Shown one piece after another: positions 51,547 to 60,743 of a stretch of DNA of 64,000 nucleotides. Below the pieces are notes generated by a model. That model had not been told where the DNA came from. It made no database searches and saw only the letters and a program-made list of their open reading frames with translations. The position numbers and the translations under genes were made by a program. The DNA is from an uncultured Maribacter sp. (lineage in GTDB: Bacteria > Bacteroidota > Bacteroidia > Flavobacteriales > Flavobacteriaceae), in NCBI GenBank assembly GCA_947504045.1, contig CANNFY010000006.1:62001-126000 (forward strand). The letters run 5' to 3'. Every line of letters begins with the position of its first letter. Positions within the stretch are counted from its first letter, which is position 1.

Positions 51547-54456
51547 ATGCGTTTTAATTTAATTTTCTTTCTTTTTCTTTTTACTTTCTTAAAATCGCTA
51601 GGGCAATCTAATCCTTTAGTGTCTAAAGATAGTATGGCGCAACAAAGGTGGGTTAACCTTACGTACGAAAAAATGACGCTAGAAGAAAAACTAGGGCAAC
51701 TTTTTATGGTTAGTATAGCCTCTAACCAGAATAAAGCTAGTATCGAAAAAATTGAATCTTTAATTAAAAACCAAAAAATTGGTGGGGTAATATTTTCAAA
51801 AGGTGGCCCTGTAACACAAGCAAAACTTACGAATAAACTTCAATCCTATTCAGATTTACCATTATTAGTTGGTATGGATGCAGAGTGGGGCTTAGCAATG
51901 CGTTTAGATTCTACCTATGCATTTCCTTGGAATATGACATTAGGAGCAATTAAAGAGGATGCTATTGTTGAAAAAGTAGGAAAACAAATTGGAAAGCATG
52001 CAAAACGTATGGGAGTTCATATTAATTTTGCACCAGATATAGATATAAATACCAATCCTAAAAATCCTATAATAGGAAATCGTTCTTTTGGAGAGGATAA
52101 ATATAATGTTGCAAAAAAGGGAATTGCATTTATGCAAGGTATGGAAAGTGCCGGAGTTTTATCTAATGGTAAACATTTTCCTGGGCATGGAGATACCTCT
52201 GTAGATTCTCATTTAGCATTACCAACAATAAGTTTTTCCAAAGAAAGGTTAGATAGCGTAGAGCTTTATCCATATAAACAGCTTATAAAAGCAGGTTTAA
52301 GTAGTGTAATGGTAGCGCATTTAAATGTTCCTAGTTTAGAAATAAAAGAAAATTTACCTTCCTCCTTATCAGAACAAATTATAACAGGTATTCTTAAAGA
52401 AAAATTAAAATTTAAAGGATTAGTATTTACAGATGCTTTAAATATGAAAGGAGTTTCTGCTCAAGGAAAAAATGGAGATGTAGAATTGGCTGCTTTTATG
52501 GCAGGAAACGATATTTTGTTAATGCCTACAGAAGTGGAAAAAGCCAAAGAAAAATTAATAAAAGCATTTAATAAAGGCAAAATTTCTGAAAACAGATTAG
52601 CATACTCTGTTAAGAAAATTTTATTAGCAAAATACAAAGTAGGTTTACATAAATATAAACCTATAGAAATTAAAAGTTTAACTAAAGATTTAAACTCTTT
52701 AGAAGACGATTTAATTTATGAGGAAGCAATAGAAAATGCAATTACGGTAGTTAAAAACAAGTTTTATTTAATGGGAATTAAAAAACTTGAAAATAAAAAA
52801 ATTGCTTATGTAAAGTTTGGAGATGCAGACCATAAACCTTTTTTAAACGAGCTTAATAAGTATGCAAAAGTCACCTATATACAGGCTTCTGATGCTACAA
52901 GTTTAAAAAGTAAATTAAAACCATTCAACCTAGTAATAATTGGACATCATAGAAGTAATGAAAGTCCATGGAAAGCATATTCCTTTAGTAAAACAGAAAA
53001 AAATATTTTACAAGAAATAGCTAAAGAAAGAGGCTCTAATGTAATATTAAGTTTGTTTACAAAACCTTATACACTTCTTAATCAAAATTTAAGTTATTTA
53101 GATGGTATTGTTATAGGATATCAAAATAGTAAAATAGCGCAAGAAAAAACCGCGCAAGTTATTTTTGGAGCAATTGCTGCAAAAGGTAAATTACCTGTTT
53201 CTGCAAACGAAAAATTACCAGTAAATACCGGAATAGAGTTACAGTCTTTAAAAAGATTAGGATATAGTTTTCCAGAAAGAGTAGGGTTAAGCTCTTCTAA
53301 ATTAGCAGAAGTAGATAAATTAGTTAAAAATGGTTTAGACTCTTTAATGTTTCCTGGTGCACAAGTGTTAATTGCAAGAAAAGGAAAAGTTGTATTTAAT
53401 AAAGGGTATGGTAAACCAACCTATAAGTCTAAAGACAGTATAACTCCAGATCATATATATGATCTAGCTTCTGTAACAAAAATACTGGCAACATTACCAA
53501 TGGTAATGAAAATGGAAGAAGAAGGAGAAATTAAGTTAAATAATACATTTCAAGAACTTATTCCAGAATATGCCGATACCGAAATTAAAAATGTAACAGT
53601 TTTAAAAGCGCTTTCTCATTACGGAAGACTACCAGCATGGATAGCTTTTTATGTTAGTACTTTAGATAAAAAAAGAAAGCCATCTAAAGAGTTTTATAGA
53701 GAGCAAAAAACACCTGGTTTTTCTATTAAAGTAGCCGATAATTTATTTTTAACAGATGCTTACAAAGATTCTATTTATAATAGAATAGGAAGACAAGATT
53801 TAAAATCTAACAGATACCGTTATAGCGATGTTTCCTACTATGTTATGAAAAAATATATTGAAGACACCTATAATAAACGCTTAGACAAATTGGCTTCAGA
53901 TTTTTTATATAAACCTATAGGAGCTTTTCAAACAGGATATAACCCATTACAAAATCACTCAAAAAAACAAATAGTACCATCAGAAGAAGATACGTACTAC
54001 AGGTATCAGACCGTGCAAGGTTATGTGCACGATATGGGTGCTGCTATGCAAGGTGGAGTAGGTGGGCATGCAGGTTTATTTAGCAATGCAAATGATGTAG
54101 CCAAAATTATGCAAATGTATTTGCAAGGTGGCTATTATGGCGGCGATAGATTTTTAAACTCTAGAACGGTAAAAAAATTTAACACCTGTTATTTTTGTGA
54201 TAAAAATGTTAGAAGAGGAGTAGGTTTTGATAAACCGCAATTAGAAAAAAGTGGTCCAACCTGTGGTTGTGTGTCTCGTAAGAGTTTCGGACATAGTGGC
54301 TTTACAGGAACATATACTTGGGCAGATCCCGATGAAGAAATTGTGTATGTTTTTCTTTCAAACAGAACATATCCGTCCGCATCAAATACGCTTTTAGTTA
54401 AATCTGGGTTAAGAACAAGAATTCAGAAGGCAATTTATGATGCTATTATAAATTAA
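51547..54456 (+). CDS. secreted GH3 NagZ-like domain fused to beta-lactamase-fold serine hydrolase
   Basis: A 969-residue exported protein (signal peptide about 1-20, ending SLGQ). Residues about 35-370 are a GH3 N-acetylglucosaminidase domain with KHFPGHGDT at 209-217, SH at 221-222 and nucleophile Asp296 in TDALNM; a GH3 C-terminal domain follows to about 575. The rest is a serine beta-lactamase/DD-peptidase fold with SVTK (Ser642), YSD at about 759 and HSG at about 916, so both active sites look complete. The fusion could remove GlcNAc and trim or hydrolyse peptides on the same glycan. The chromosomal neighbour is bshA, 16 bases downstream. Confidence 0.9.
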   Translation: MRFNLIFFLFLFTFLKSLGQSNPLVSKDSMAQQRWVNLTYEKMTLEEKLGQLFMVSIASNQNKASIEKIESLIKNQKIGGVIFSKGGPVTQAKLTNKLQSYSDLPLLVGMDAEWGLAMRLDSTYAFPWNMTLGAIKEDAIVEKVGKQIGKHAKRMGVHINFAPDIDINTNPKNPIIGNRSFGEDKYNVAKKGIAFMQGMESAGVLSNGKHFPGHGDTSVDSHLALPTISFSKERLDSVELYPYKQLIKAGLSSVMVAHLNVPSLEIKENLPSSLSEQIITGILKEKLKFKGLVFTDALNMKGVSAQGKNGDVELAAFMAGNDILLMPTEVEKAKEKLIKAFNKGKISENRLAYSVKKILLAKYKVGLHKYKPIEIKSLTKDLNSLEDDLIYEEAIENAITVVKNKFYLMGIKKLENKKIAYVKFGDADHKPFLNELNKYAKVTYIQASDATSLKSKLKPFNLVIIGHHRSNESPWKAYSFSKTEKNILQEIAKERGSNVILSLFTKPYTLLNQNLSYLDGIVIGYQNSKIAQEKTAQVIFGAIAAKGKLPVSANEKLPVNTGIELQSLKRLGYSFPERVGLSSSKLAEVDKLVKNGLDSLMFPGAQVLIARKGKVVFNKGYGKPTYKSKDSITPDHIYDLASVTKILATLPMVMKMEEEGEIKLNNTFQELIPEYADTEIKNVTVLKALSHYGRLPAWIAFYVSTLDKKRKPSKEFYREQKTPGFSIKVADNLFLTDAYKDSIYNRIGRQDLKSNRYRYSDVSYYVMKKYIEDTYNKRLDKLASDFLYKPIGAFQTGYNPLQNHSKKQIVPSEEDTYYRYQTVQGYVHDMGAAMQGGVGGHAGLFSNANDVAKIMQMYLQGGYYGGDRFLNSRTVKKFNTCYFCDKNVRRGVGFDKPQLEKSGPTCGCVSRKSFGHSGFTGTYTWADPDEEIVYVFLSNRTYPSASNTLLVKSGLRTRIQKAIYDAIIN

Positions 54457-54472
54457 TAGGTAGCTTTGTAAA

Positions 54473-55612
54473 ATGAAAATAGCAATAGTATGTTACCCAA
54501 CCTTTGGAGGTAGTGGTGTTGTAGCAACAGAATTAGGAATAGCACTAGCCAATAGAGGTCATGAAATTCATTTTGTAACTTATAGGCAGCCAGTTAGGCT
54601 AGAGCTTTTAAGTAATAATATTCATTTTCATGAAGTTAATGTTCCAGAATACCCATTGTTTAAATACCAGCCTTATGAGCTAGCATTATCTAGTAAGCTA
54701 GTAGATACTGTAAAATTATATGGTATAGAGCTTTTACATGTACATTATGCAATACCACATGCATATGCAGGGTATATGGCAAAAAAAATACTAGAAGAAG
54801 AAGGGTTATGTTTACCAATGATTACCACTTTGCACGGAACAGATATTACTTTGGTAGGAAAACACCCTTTTTATAAACCCGCAGTTACATTTAGTATTAA
54901 TAAATCTGATGTAGTAACTTCAGTATCTGAAAACCTTAAAAAAAGTACCTTAGAGCTTTTTAATATAAAAGGAGAAATAGAAGTAGTTCCTAATTTTATA
55001 GATAAAACAAAATATAAACCTTCTTTTACAGATTGCCAACGTACTACTATGGCAGAAGAGGGAGAAAAAATAATTACACATATAAGTAATTTTAGAAAGG
55101 TTAAACGTATTCCAGACGTAATACATGTGTTTAATAAAATACAAAAAGAAGTGCCTTCTAAATTAATAATGGTAGGCGAGGGGCCAGAGCGTATTAAAGC
55201 GGAAGCTTTATGTGATGAATACGGAATTAATGATAAAGTTATCTTTTTAGGTAATAGTAACGAAATAGATAAAATACTTTGCTTTTCGGACCTATTTTTG
55301 TTGCCTTCAGAAACCGAAAGTTTTGGTTTGGCGGCTTTAGAGGCAATGATGAATAAAGTTCCTGTAATATCTAGTAATACAGGAGGAATACCAGAAGTTA
55401 ACAGACATGGTGTTACTGGTTTTTTAAGTGATGTAGGAAATGTTTCTGAAATGGCAGAAAATGCTATTTCTTTATTAAGTGATGAGGATGCGTTAAATAC
55501 TTTTAAGCAAAATGCAGTAAATGTAGCTGGAGAATTTGATATTTTAAAAATACTACCTTTATACGAAGCTATTTACCAAAGAGCATATGATACTAGATGT
55601 GAAAAAAAATAA
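54473..55612 (+). CDS. bshA: N-acetyl-alpha-D-glucosaminyl L-malate synthase
   Basis: Joins UDP-GlcNAc and L-malate in the first step of bacillithiol synthesis, in the cytoplasm. It has 379 residues, a GT4-type glycosyltransferase. The N-terminus AIVCYPTFGGSGVVATELG and the middle TLHGTDITLVG, followed by C-terminal LLPSETESFGLAALEAM, match BshA, including the E(x7)E motif binding UDP-sugar. The deacetylase BshB and ligase BshC are not in the window. It follows the GH3 fusion by 16 bases and overlaps the PrcB-like gene. Confidence 0.92.
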   Translation: MKIAIVCYPTFGGSGVVATELGIALANRGHEIHFVTYRQPVRLELLSNNIHFHEVNVPEYPLFKYQPYELALSSKLVDTVKLYGIELLHVHYAIPHAYAGYMAKKILEEEGLCLPMITTLHGTDITLVGKHPFYKPAVTFSINKSDVVTSVSENLKKSTLELFNIKGEIEVVPNFIDKTKYKPSFTDCQRTTMAEEGEKIITHISNFRKVKRIPDVIHVFNKIQKEVPSKLIMVGEGPERIKAEALCDEYGINDKVIFLGNSNEIDKILCFSDLFLLPSETESFGLAALEAMMNKVPVISSNTGGIPEVNRHGVTGFLSDVGNVSEMAENAISLLSDEDALNTFKQNAVNVAGEFDILKILPLYEAIYQRAYDTRCEKK

Positions 55613-56063
55613 TATTTTATTAAAGAAATTAGTATTAATTCTTTTAATATTTGGAATGGCTTGTAAAGGGCAAAAAAAAGTATCAGAAAAAAATATGACA
55701 ACCTCTAATGGGGCAATTGTTCTGTTGTTAGAGGAAAATTATAGCGGACTAAACACTTCTGAAAATATAATTATTAAAAATCAAAAAAGCTTAAATAATT
55801 TTTTTTCAAAAATTAATAGAACAAGAAAGCCCGGAATTCCAGTACCTGTTGTAGATTTTAAAAAAGAAACGTTAGTTGTTTTATGTTCAGGTGAGCTAGA
55901 AAGTTCAAAAACAATAGATGTAGAATTAGTATTAGAAACAGAGGAAGAAATACAGCTAAAAACGGTTTATAAAAAAAACAAAACCGAATTAAAAGCAATT
56001 ATAAGTCCGTTTAAAATATATAAAATACCCGTATCAAATAAAAAAATATCTTTTAAACAGTAG
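55587..56063 (+). CDS. PrcB-like lipoprotein
   Basis: A protein of up to 158 residues with an N-terminal hydrophobic helix and a lipobox at LIFGMAC, predicting outer- or inner-membrane lipidation. The body (about 55-150), with VPVVDFKKETLVVLCSGE and a C-terminal FKIYKIPVS, fits the PrcB C-terminal domain family. In oral spirochaetes PrcB is part of a protease complex, but the role here is unknown. It overlaps bshA by 26 bases from this ATG. A GTG 12 bases downstream would give a more typical MKKNNILLKK lipoprotein start and may be the real one. Confidence 0.68.
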   Translation: MILDVKKNNILLKKLVLILLIFGMACKGQKKVSEKNMTTSNGAIVLLLEENYSGLNTSENIIIKNQKSLNNFFSKINRTRKPGIPVPVVDFKKETLVVLCSGELESSKTIDVELVLETEEEIQLKTVYKKNKTELKAIISPFKIYKIPVSNKKISFKQ

Positions 56064-56186
56064 TTGTTTATCTAGTAAAATTACCGTTTATCTTTCTAAC
56101 GAATATCTCTGCTGTTAGCAGTATAATTTTTACCTAAAATTCTGTTTTTCATAATTTTACGGACTATAAGTTCCAAAATCTTAATT

Positions 56187-57365
56187 ATGAAAAATAATAA
56201 ACACTATTTATTAATTGTTACACTTCTTTTAAGTATAACAATGTTTGCACAAGAAGAATTACAATTAACAAAAAAAGATAGCATTGTAAAAAGTTCATGG
56301 ATGCTAGGTCTAGGGTACAATTTTGTTGACGATTCTGGTGATGTTGCTAATGGGCTTTTTAATTTTAAAGAAGAGTGGAATAGCACACCGTACCCTAATA
56401 GACTAAGTTTAGGGCGTTATTTTAAAAGTGGTGTTGGTGTAGAGGCAATTGCATCTTACAATAAATATAAAGAAGGTAAAGTAATTGATGGTGTAATAGT
56501 AACAGACGAAACGGATTATTTAGGCTTTGATGCTCGTTTAACATACGATTTAAATAAATTAATAGGACAAACAGCTTGGTTTGATCCATATATAGGTGCA
56601 GGTTTAGGATATACCGATGCTAATAATGTTGGAAGAGGAACTTATAATGCTATTGTTGGTTTTAGAACATGGTTTTCAGATAGAATTGGTTTAGATTTTA
56701 GTTCTTCTGGTAAATGGGCAATGGGTAATGAAGGAACAAACCATTTGCAACATTCTGTAGGAGTTGTATACCAATTTGGTATAGAAAAAGGCTTGTCTAA
56801 AAAAGGAGAAGAAAAACTAGCTTTAATACAAGCACAAGAAAAAGAAAAACAACGTGTAAACGATTCTATTGCTAATACTAATAGAATAAAAGAAGAAATG
56901 TTGTTGGCAGAAAAATTAGCAAAGGAAAAAGAGGCTGCAAGATTAGCTGCTCTTGAAAAAGAAAAAATAGAACAGGCTAAAAGAGAGCGTATAGCTAAAT
57001 TACAAGGTAAAATAAAGGATTATGGTTTGGTGTATTTTAGTTTAAATTCTTCTTATATTAATAGAAACTCTAGAAAAGTATTAGAATCTTTAGCTACTTT
57101 ATTAAAAGAAACACCAGATTTAAATTTAACAATAGCATCGCATACAGATTCTCGTGGATCTTCTGCTTATAATAAAACACTTTCTCAAAGACGTGTAGAA
57201 AACACTAAAGCGTATTTGACTACTTTAGGAATAGAGCCTTCTAGACTTACTACAAAAGCTTATGGTGAAGAAAAATTATTAAACGAGTGTGGTGATGGTG
57301 TTTATTGTCCAGAAAGTAAGCACAAAGTAAATAGACGTTCTGAATTTCTTGTTTTAGAGTTTTAA
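56187..57365 (+). CDS. OmpA-family outer-membrane protein
   Basis: A 392-residue envelope protein. Signal peptide about 1-22 (ending MFAQ), an eight-strand-type outer-membrane barrel (about 35-195, strands such as WMLGLGYNFVDDSGDV and QHSVGVVYQFG), an Ala/Lys/Glu-rich coiled coil (about 205-275), and a C-terminal OmpA peptidoglycan-binding domain (about 285-392) with TIASHTDSRGSSAYNKTLSQRR. The Asp and Arg that bind meso-diaminopimelate are present. A Cys-containing insertion (CGDGVYC) lies near residue 370. It is monocistronic and ends at a hairpin shared with the convergent GNAT gene. Confidence 0.92.
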   Translation: MKNNKHYLLIVTLLLSITMFAQEELQLTKKDSIVKSSWMLGLGYNFVDDSGDVANGLFNFKEEWNSTPYPNRLSLGRYFKSGVGVEAIASYNKYKEGKVIDGVIVTDETDYLGFDARLTYDLNKLIGQTAWFDPYIGAGLGYTDANNVGRGTYNAIVGFRTWFSDRIGLDFSSSGKWAMGNEGTNHLQHSVGVVYQFGIEKGLSKKGEEKLALIQAQEKEKQRVNDSIANTNRIKEEMLLAEKLAKEKEAARLAALEKEKIEQAKRERIAKLQGKIKDYGLVYFSLNSSYINRNSRKVLESLATLLKETPDLNLTIASHTDSRGSSAYNKTLSQRRVENTKAYLTTLGIEPSRLTTKAYGEEKLLNECGDGVYCPESKHKVNRRSEFLVLEF

Positions 57366-57378
57366 ATAATAGAATTTC

Positions 57379-57402
57379 AAAGAAAGTAGTTAAGCTTTCT
57401 TT
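57379..57402. terminator. bidirectional hairpin between OmpA gene and GNAT gene
   Basis: AAAGAAAG/CTTTCTTT perfect 8-base arms with an 8-base loop; the stop codon of the convergent GNAT gene lies in the loop. Likely shared terminator. Confidence 0.6.
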
Positions 57403-58397
57403 ACTAAAAGGTAGTTTTTTATCTTATTAAAATAGTTCCTTAGAGGATGTTCTCTAAGGAACTGTTTTGTTTTAAGAAAATATATGTTTTTATATGCAGT
57501 TAATGTTGCTTTAAAAGAACTTGTGTCATATACAATATGATGCTCAAAATGATAAGTAGTATTACACCATGTTTTTTTATAAGGAAAGTATCCTTTTGAA
57601 AAATCAAACGTATTTATTTTATTACTAAAGCACCACTCTAATTGTTTCATAAGCATAATGGTTCCAACATTATATTTAGAATATAAAGTGTCATATACCG
57701 TTGAGTCTCCAAAAAGTATATTGTTAGAGTTATAATTTACAGAAATACCAATAGGTGTAGCATCTTTGTAAACAACAAAAATACAAGCTTGTTTTTTACC
57801 AATTAAGTTATAAATTATATCTTTTGTGAAGTTAAAATTTTTAGGAATTAACTTTCTGTTTTTAAGTCCTTTTTTCTTAAAACTTTTTATAGAAAGGTCA
57901 TAAAAACAATCCATTATATAATCATATTTTTCTTTGGTTATTTCGCCAAAGTACATGTTATATTTAATATTGAATTTTTTTTCTAATTTTTTAGAATACC
58001 CTTTTATTTGCGATTTTTTTTTAGAATTAAATCTTGATGATAAATAAGAGTTAAAAGAATCTATCTTATCTAAATCTATTAAATAGCCAATATATTCTCT
58101 AACGGGTACAATTTTTAAATTTGTAGAGGTTGTATTTGTGTTTATTTTAAAATAATCAGGAACATCAAATATTAATATAGTTTTTCCTTTTAATTCTTCA
58201 GAAGACGAAGCTCTATTTATTTTGTAATAATTTTGAAGAGTAAAAGTACTTGTAGTATTATAATATGTTTCACTATTTTTTTTCTTTAAAAAACTAGGGC
58301 CTAATAAATAATTAAATTCAGTAACATTTTCAGGGGTTGTAAAATGATTAATCCATTTTTCTTTAAAAATATAAGAATTATATGGGTGGTTTTTCAC
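57390..58397 (-). CDS. GNAT/CelD-BioF2-like acyltransferase (paralogue 1)
   Basis: A 335-residue soluble protein. The C-terminal half carries the Acetyltransf_6/CelD-like signature: ACIFVVYKDATPIGISVNY, then FDFSKGYFPYKKTWCN. Its middle KKKSQIKGYSKKLEKKFNI region and general order match the gene immediately upstream, so this is a tandem paralogue (about 75 residues shorter). The start is GTG. FemAB-like and CelD-like proteins attach acyl or aminoacyl groups to sugars or peptides. With a FemAB-like gene, an ATP-grasp ligase and HAD phosphatases in the same operon, a surface-polymer modification is likely; the substrate is unknown. Confidence 0.78.
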   Translation of the reverse strand: MKNHPYNSYIFKEKWINHFTTPENVTEFNYLLGPSFLKKKNSETYYNTTSTFTLQNYYKINRASSSEELKGKTILIFDVPDYFKINTNTTSTNLKIVPVREYIGYLIDLDKIDSFNSYLSSRFNSKKKSQIKGYSKKLEKKFNIKYNMYFGEITKEKYDYIMDCFYDLSIKSFKKKGLKNRKLIPKNFNFTKDIIYNLIGKKQACIFVVYKDATPIGISVNYNSNNILFGDSTVYDTLYSKYNVGTIMLMKQLEWCFSNKINTFDFSKGYFPYKKTWCNTTYHFEHHIVYDTSSFKATLTAYKNIYFLKTKQFLREHPLRNYFNKIKNYLLVKKA

Positions 58398-58408
58398 TTT
58401 ACGTTTAA

Positions 58409-59644
58409 TTAGATGTTAATGTTTATTTCTGCACTTTTATTTTGGCCTTTAATTAGATATTTGTTAGGCTCGTTTTTTGTGCTATATACAGAAATAGCGT
58501 TTATGTTTTCAAGAGTAAGATAAAGAAAATCATAAATAGCAGGAATCAAAATTTGATTTTGCGTATTACTTATGTTTATAAGTGTGTTATCTTCTTTTGA
58601 AGAATTATTTTCTAGTAAAATAAGCTCATAATTTACTTCTTTTTTCTCTTGTCTGTTTTTTAATTTATAAGTTATTTCATGCAACTTATCATTTACTTTA
58701 TGCTCTCTAAGAAATTGTTTTAGGTCTAACTTATATTTTAGAGTTTTAGCTACACAAGTAGCTATTAATGATTTTGGGTTGTAATATATATGATATTCAA
58801 AATCATATTCTAAATCTGCCCATCTTGTTTTATAATCAAAGTAACCCTTAGAAAAATCTAGCGTTTTATACCCTTTTGTAATTCCCCATTCAATTAAGTT
58901 CATTATGTTAACAGACCCTAAATGAAATTTTGAATAATCAATATCAAAAACAGTTATGGCGTCATAAATTATAGAATCAGAAACATAATTTAAAGTTATG
59001 GCAATGGGTTTTTCATCATTATAAATTACAAATAAACAGGCTTTTTTTTCTAAAATTAGTTGGTAAGCTACTTCAAAATAAAAATTCCATTCTTTTGTGT
59101 CTAAATTGTTGTTTACGGTTTGTTTATCTTCAAATCTTTTCTCTAGTAATTTTCTAAAATAATCAAAAATATAGTCGTATTCATTTTTTTCTATTTCTCC
59201 AAAATAGGACTTAGTTGATATGTTAAAACAACTTTCTAATCTTTTTTTATACTTTTTAAGCTTATACCTACTACTTTTTTTAAACTTAGTAAGTAAATAG
59301 GAATTTAGATCTTTATGTTCTGAAAGATGAATTAAAAAGCCAGGATATTGCCTAGAGGAAATTACTTTTAAAGAATTTTGTACGTCTATATTATAATATT
59401 TTGGAACATCATAAATTAAAAATACATTGTTGTTGTTAGGAGTGGTATTTTGTTTGTTTACAGTATAATAAATTCCTTTAGTATGTGTTTTTCCAACATT
59501 GCTATATATGGTAGCTATTCCTTTTTTACTTTTTACAAAATTGATATAATTAAAGTCAGGAAAATGATAAACCTTTTTTTGAGGATTAAAATGTTTAACC
59601 CAAGTATCTTTAAATGTATCTGTTAAAAAAGGGTTACTTTTCAT
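58409..59644 (-). CDS. GNAT/CelD-BioF2-like acyltransferase (paralogue 2, with C-terminal extension)
   Basis: A 411-residue soluble protein related along its length to the next gene: LTKFKKSSRYKLKKYKKRLE, YFGEIEKNEYDYIFDYF, ACLFVIYNDEKPIAITLNY and DFSKGYFDYKTRWADLEYDFEYH. The last ~80 residues (KKEVNYELILLENNSS onward) have no counterpart in paralogue 1 and may add a separate beta-rich domain. It lies 17 bases after the FemAB-like gene and 11 bases before paralogue 1, clearly one operon. No catalytic mechanism can be assigned; GNAT-fold membership rests on the DFSKG motif and overall layout. Confidence 0.76.
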   Translation of the reverse strand: MKSNPFLTDTFKDTWVKHFNPQKKVYHFPDFNYINFVKSKKGIATIYSNVGKTHTKGIYYTVNKQNTTPNNNNVFLIYDVPKYYNIDVQNSLKVISSRQYPGFLIHLSEHKDLNSYLLTKFKKSSRYKLKKYKKRLESCFNISTKSYFGEIEKNEYDYIFDYFRKLLEKRFEDKQTVNNNLDTKEWNFYFEVAYQLILEKKACLFVIYNDEKPIAITLNYVSDSIIYDAITVFDIDYSKFHLGSVNIMNLIEWGITKGYKTLDFSKGYFDYKTRWADLEYDFEYHIYYNPKSLIATCVAKTLKYKLDLKQFLREHKVNDKLHEITYKLKNRQEKKEVNYELILLENNSSKEDNTLINISNTQNQILIPAIYDFLYLTLENINAISVYSTKNEPNKYLIKGQNKSAEININI

Positions 59645-59661
59645 AGCAAATTAATTGTTAT

Positions 59662-60699
59662 TTACAGTATTTCTGATCTATACCTAGGAAAGTATTCATT
59701 AGTATTTATAGAAGTTTTATTAGCGTTTGTTTTAAATACCAATTGATTATAAATTTCTGAATTAACAATATATTTCCAAAGGGTAAAATCTTTAGTGGTT
59801 TCAGAAAAACCAGATTTAAAATAAAAGAGAGTGTCATTTTTACTATTAACTCCTCCGCCAAGATTGTAAAAATTATACCCTTGCATTGTAGAAGCTATCC
59901 TCATTTCGTCTATAAGTAATTTAATAGCATTTAATTGTAAGCAACTATTTTTGGTTCCAGATAAATGGTATTGTACTATATTATTTTTTTTAACAAACAT
60001 AGCTCCTGCTATAAAAGCATTAGTTTCGGTACATTTTGCTAATAAGATTTCAGTTTTAAAAGAGTTAGATTTTATAAAATCAAAAAAATATTCTTCGTTA
60101 AAAAAGTAGTTGTTTTTGGCATGAACCCTAACCATGTTTTCATGGTATATATTTATAAACTCTTTTATTTCTTCTTTACTTTTAGCAGTCTGGACTGTAC
60201 ATAATTTTCTAGATTTATTTATATAGGTTTTGTATCTACTTTTGTACTGTGCTTTTTGCAGATCTAACTCTTGTGAGGTATCTATAAATACAATTTTACC
60301 AGAGTTACATATTTCTCCCAAGTGGTTTAAAATCTTTTTTTGGTGTTGTATAAATGGATTAAGTCTAGAAAATATAGAAATAATATTGTGTTGCTCTAAT
60401 AATTTATTAAACTCCTTTCTAAAATTTGTATTATCAAAATTATTAGGAATATTTAAAGATAAAGGGCCTGCATAGCCATATACAGAAGTTGCATCTGAAT
60501 ATGGTGTGTCTTTAATTTTGCGTACTAATAAAGGTATAGCAATTAGGATACTATTTTCTACATACTTTATTATTATCGGAGATTCATCTTCTTTTTTTGA
60601 TAACTCATGATAATCGAAAGTATGATAAAAATCGGAATTTTCGCATTGCGTAACCAGTGCATCCCATTCTTTCTTATATGTAATAATCTCTATTGACAA
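59662..60699 (-). CDS. FemAB-like / GNAT-fold transferase
   Basis: A 345-residue soluble protein similar to peptidoglycan-bridge FemA/B-type and other GNAT-fold aminoacyl/acyl transferases. The N-terminal half resembles the first GNAT subdomain (FYHTFDYHELS, DATSVYGYAGPLSL). The second contains KYKTYINKSRK, VRVHAKNNYFF and FYNLGGGVNSKNDTLFYFKSGFS, the family signature. The start is TTG. True FemAB proteins use aminoacyl-tRNA, but many Bacteroidota relatives sit in surface-polysaccharide clusters and their donors are unknown. It is the third kind of GNAT-like protein in this cluster. Confidence 0.82.
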   Translation of the reverse strand: MSIEIITYKKEWDALVTQCENSDFYHTFDYHELSKKEDESPIIIKYVENSILIAIPLLVRKIKDTPYSDATSVYGYAGPLSLNIPNNFDNTNFRKEFNKLLEQHNIISIFSRLNPFIQHQKKILNHLGEICNSGKIVFIDTSQELDLQKAQYKSRYKTYINKSRKLCTVQTAKSKEEIKEFINIYHENMVRVHAKNNYFFNEEYFFDFIKSNSFKTEILLAKCTETNAFIAGAMFVKKNNIVQYHLSGTKNSCLQLNAIKLLIDEMRIASTMQGYNFYNLGGGVNSKNDTLFYFKSGFSETTKDFTLWKYIVNSEIYNQLVFKTNANKTSINTNEYFPRYRSEIL

Positions 60700-60743
60700 T
60701 TAATTTATTTTAAGTAATTAATAAATGAATTAAAAGAGTTTTT

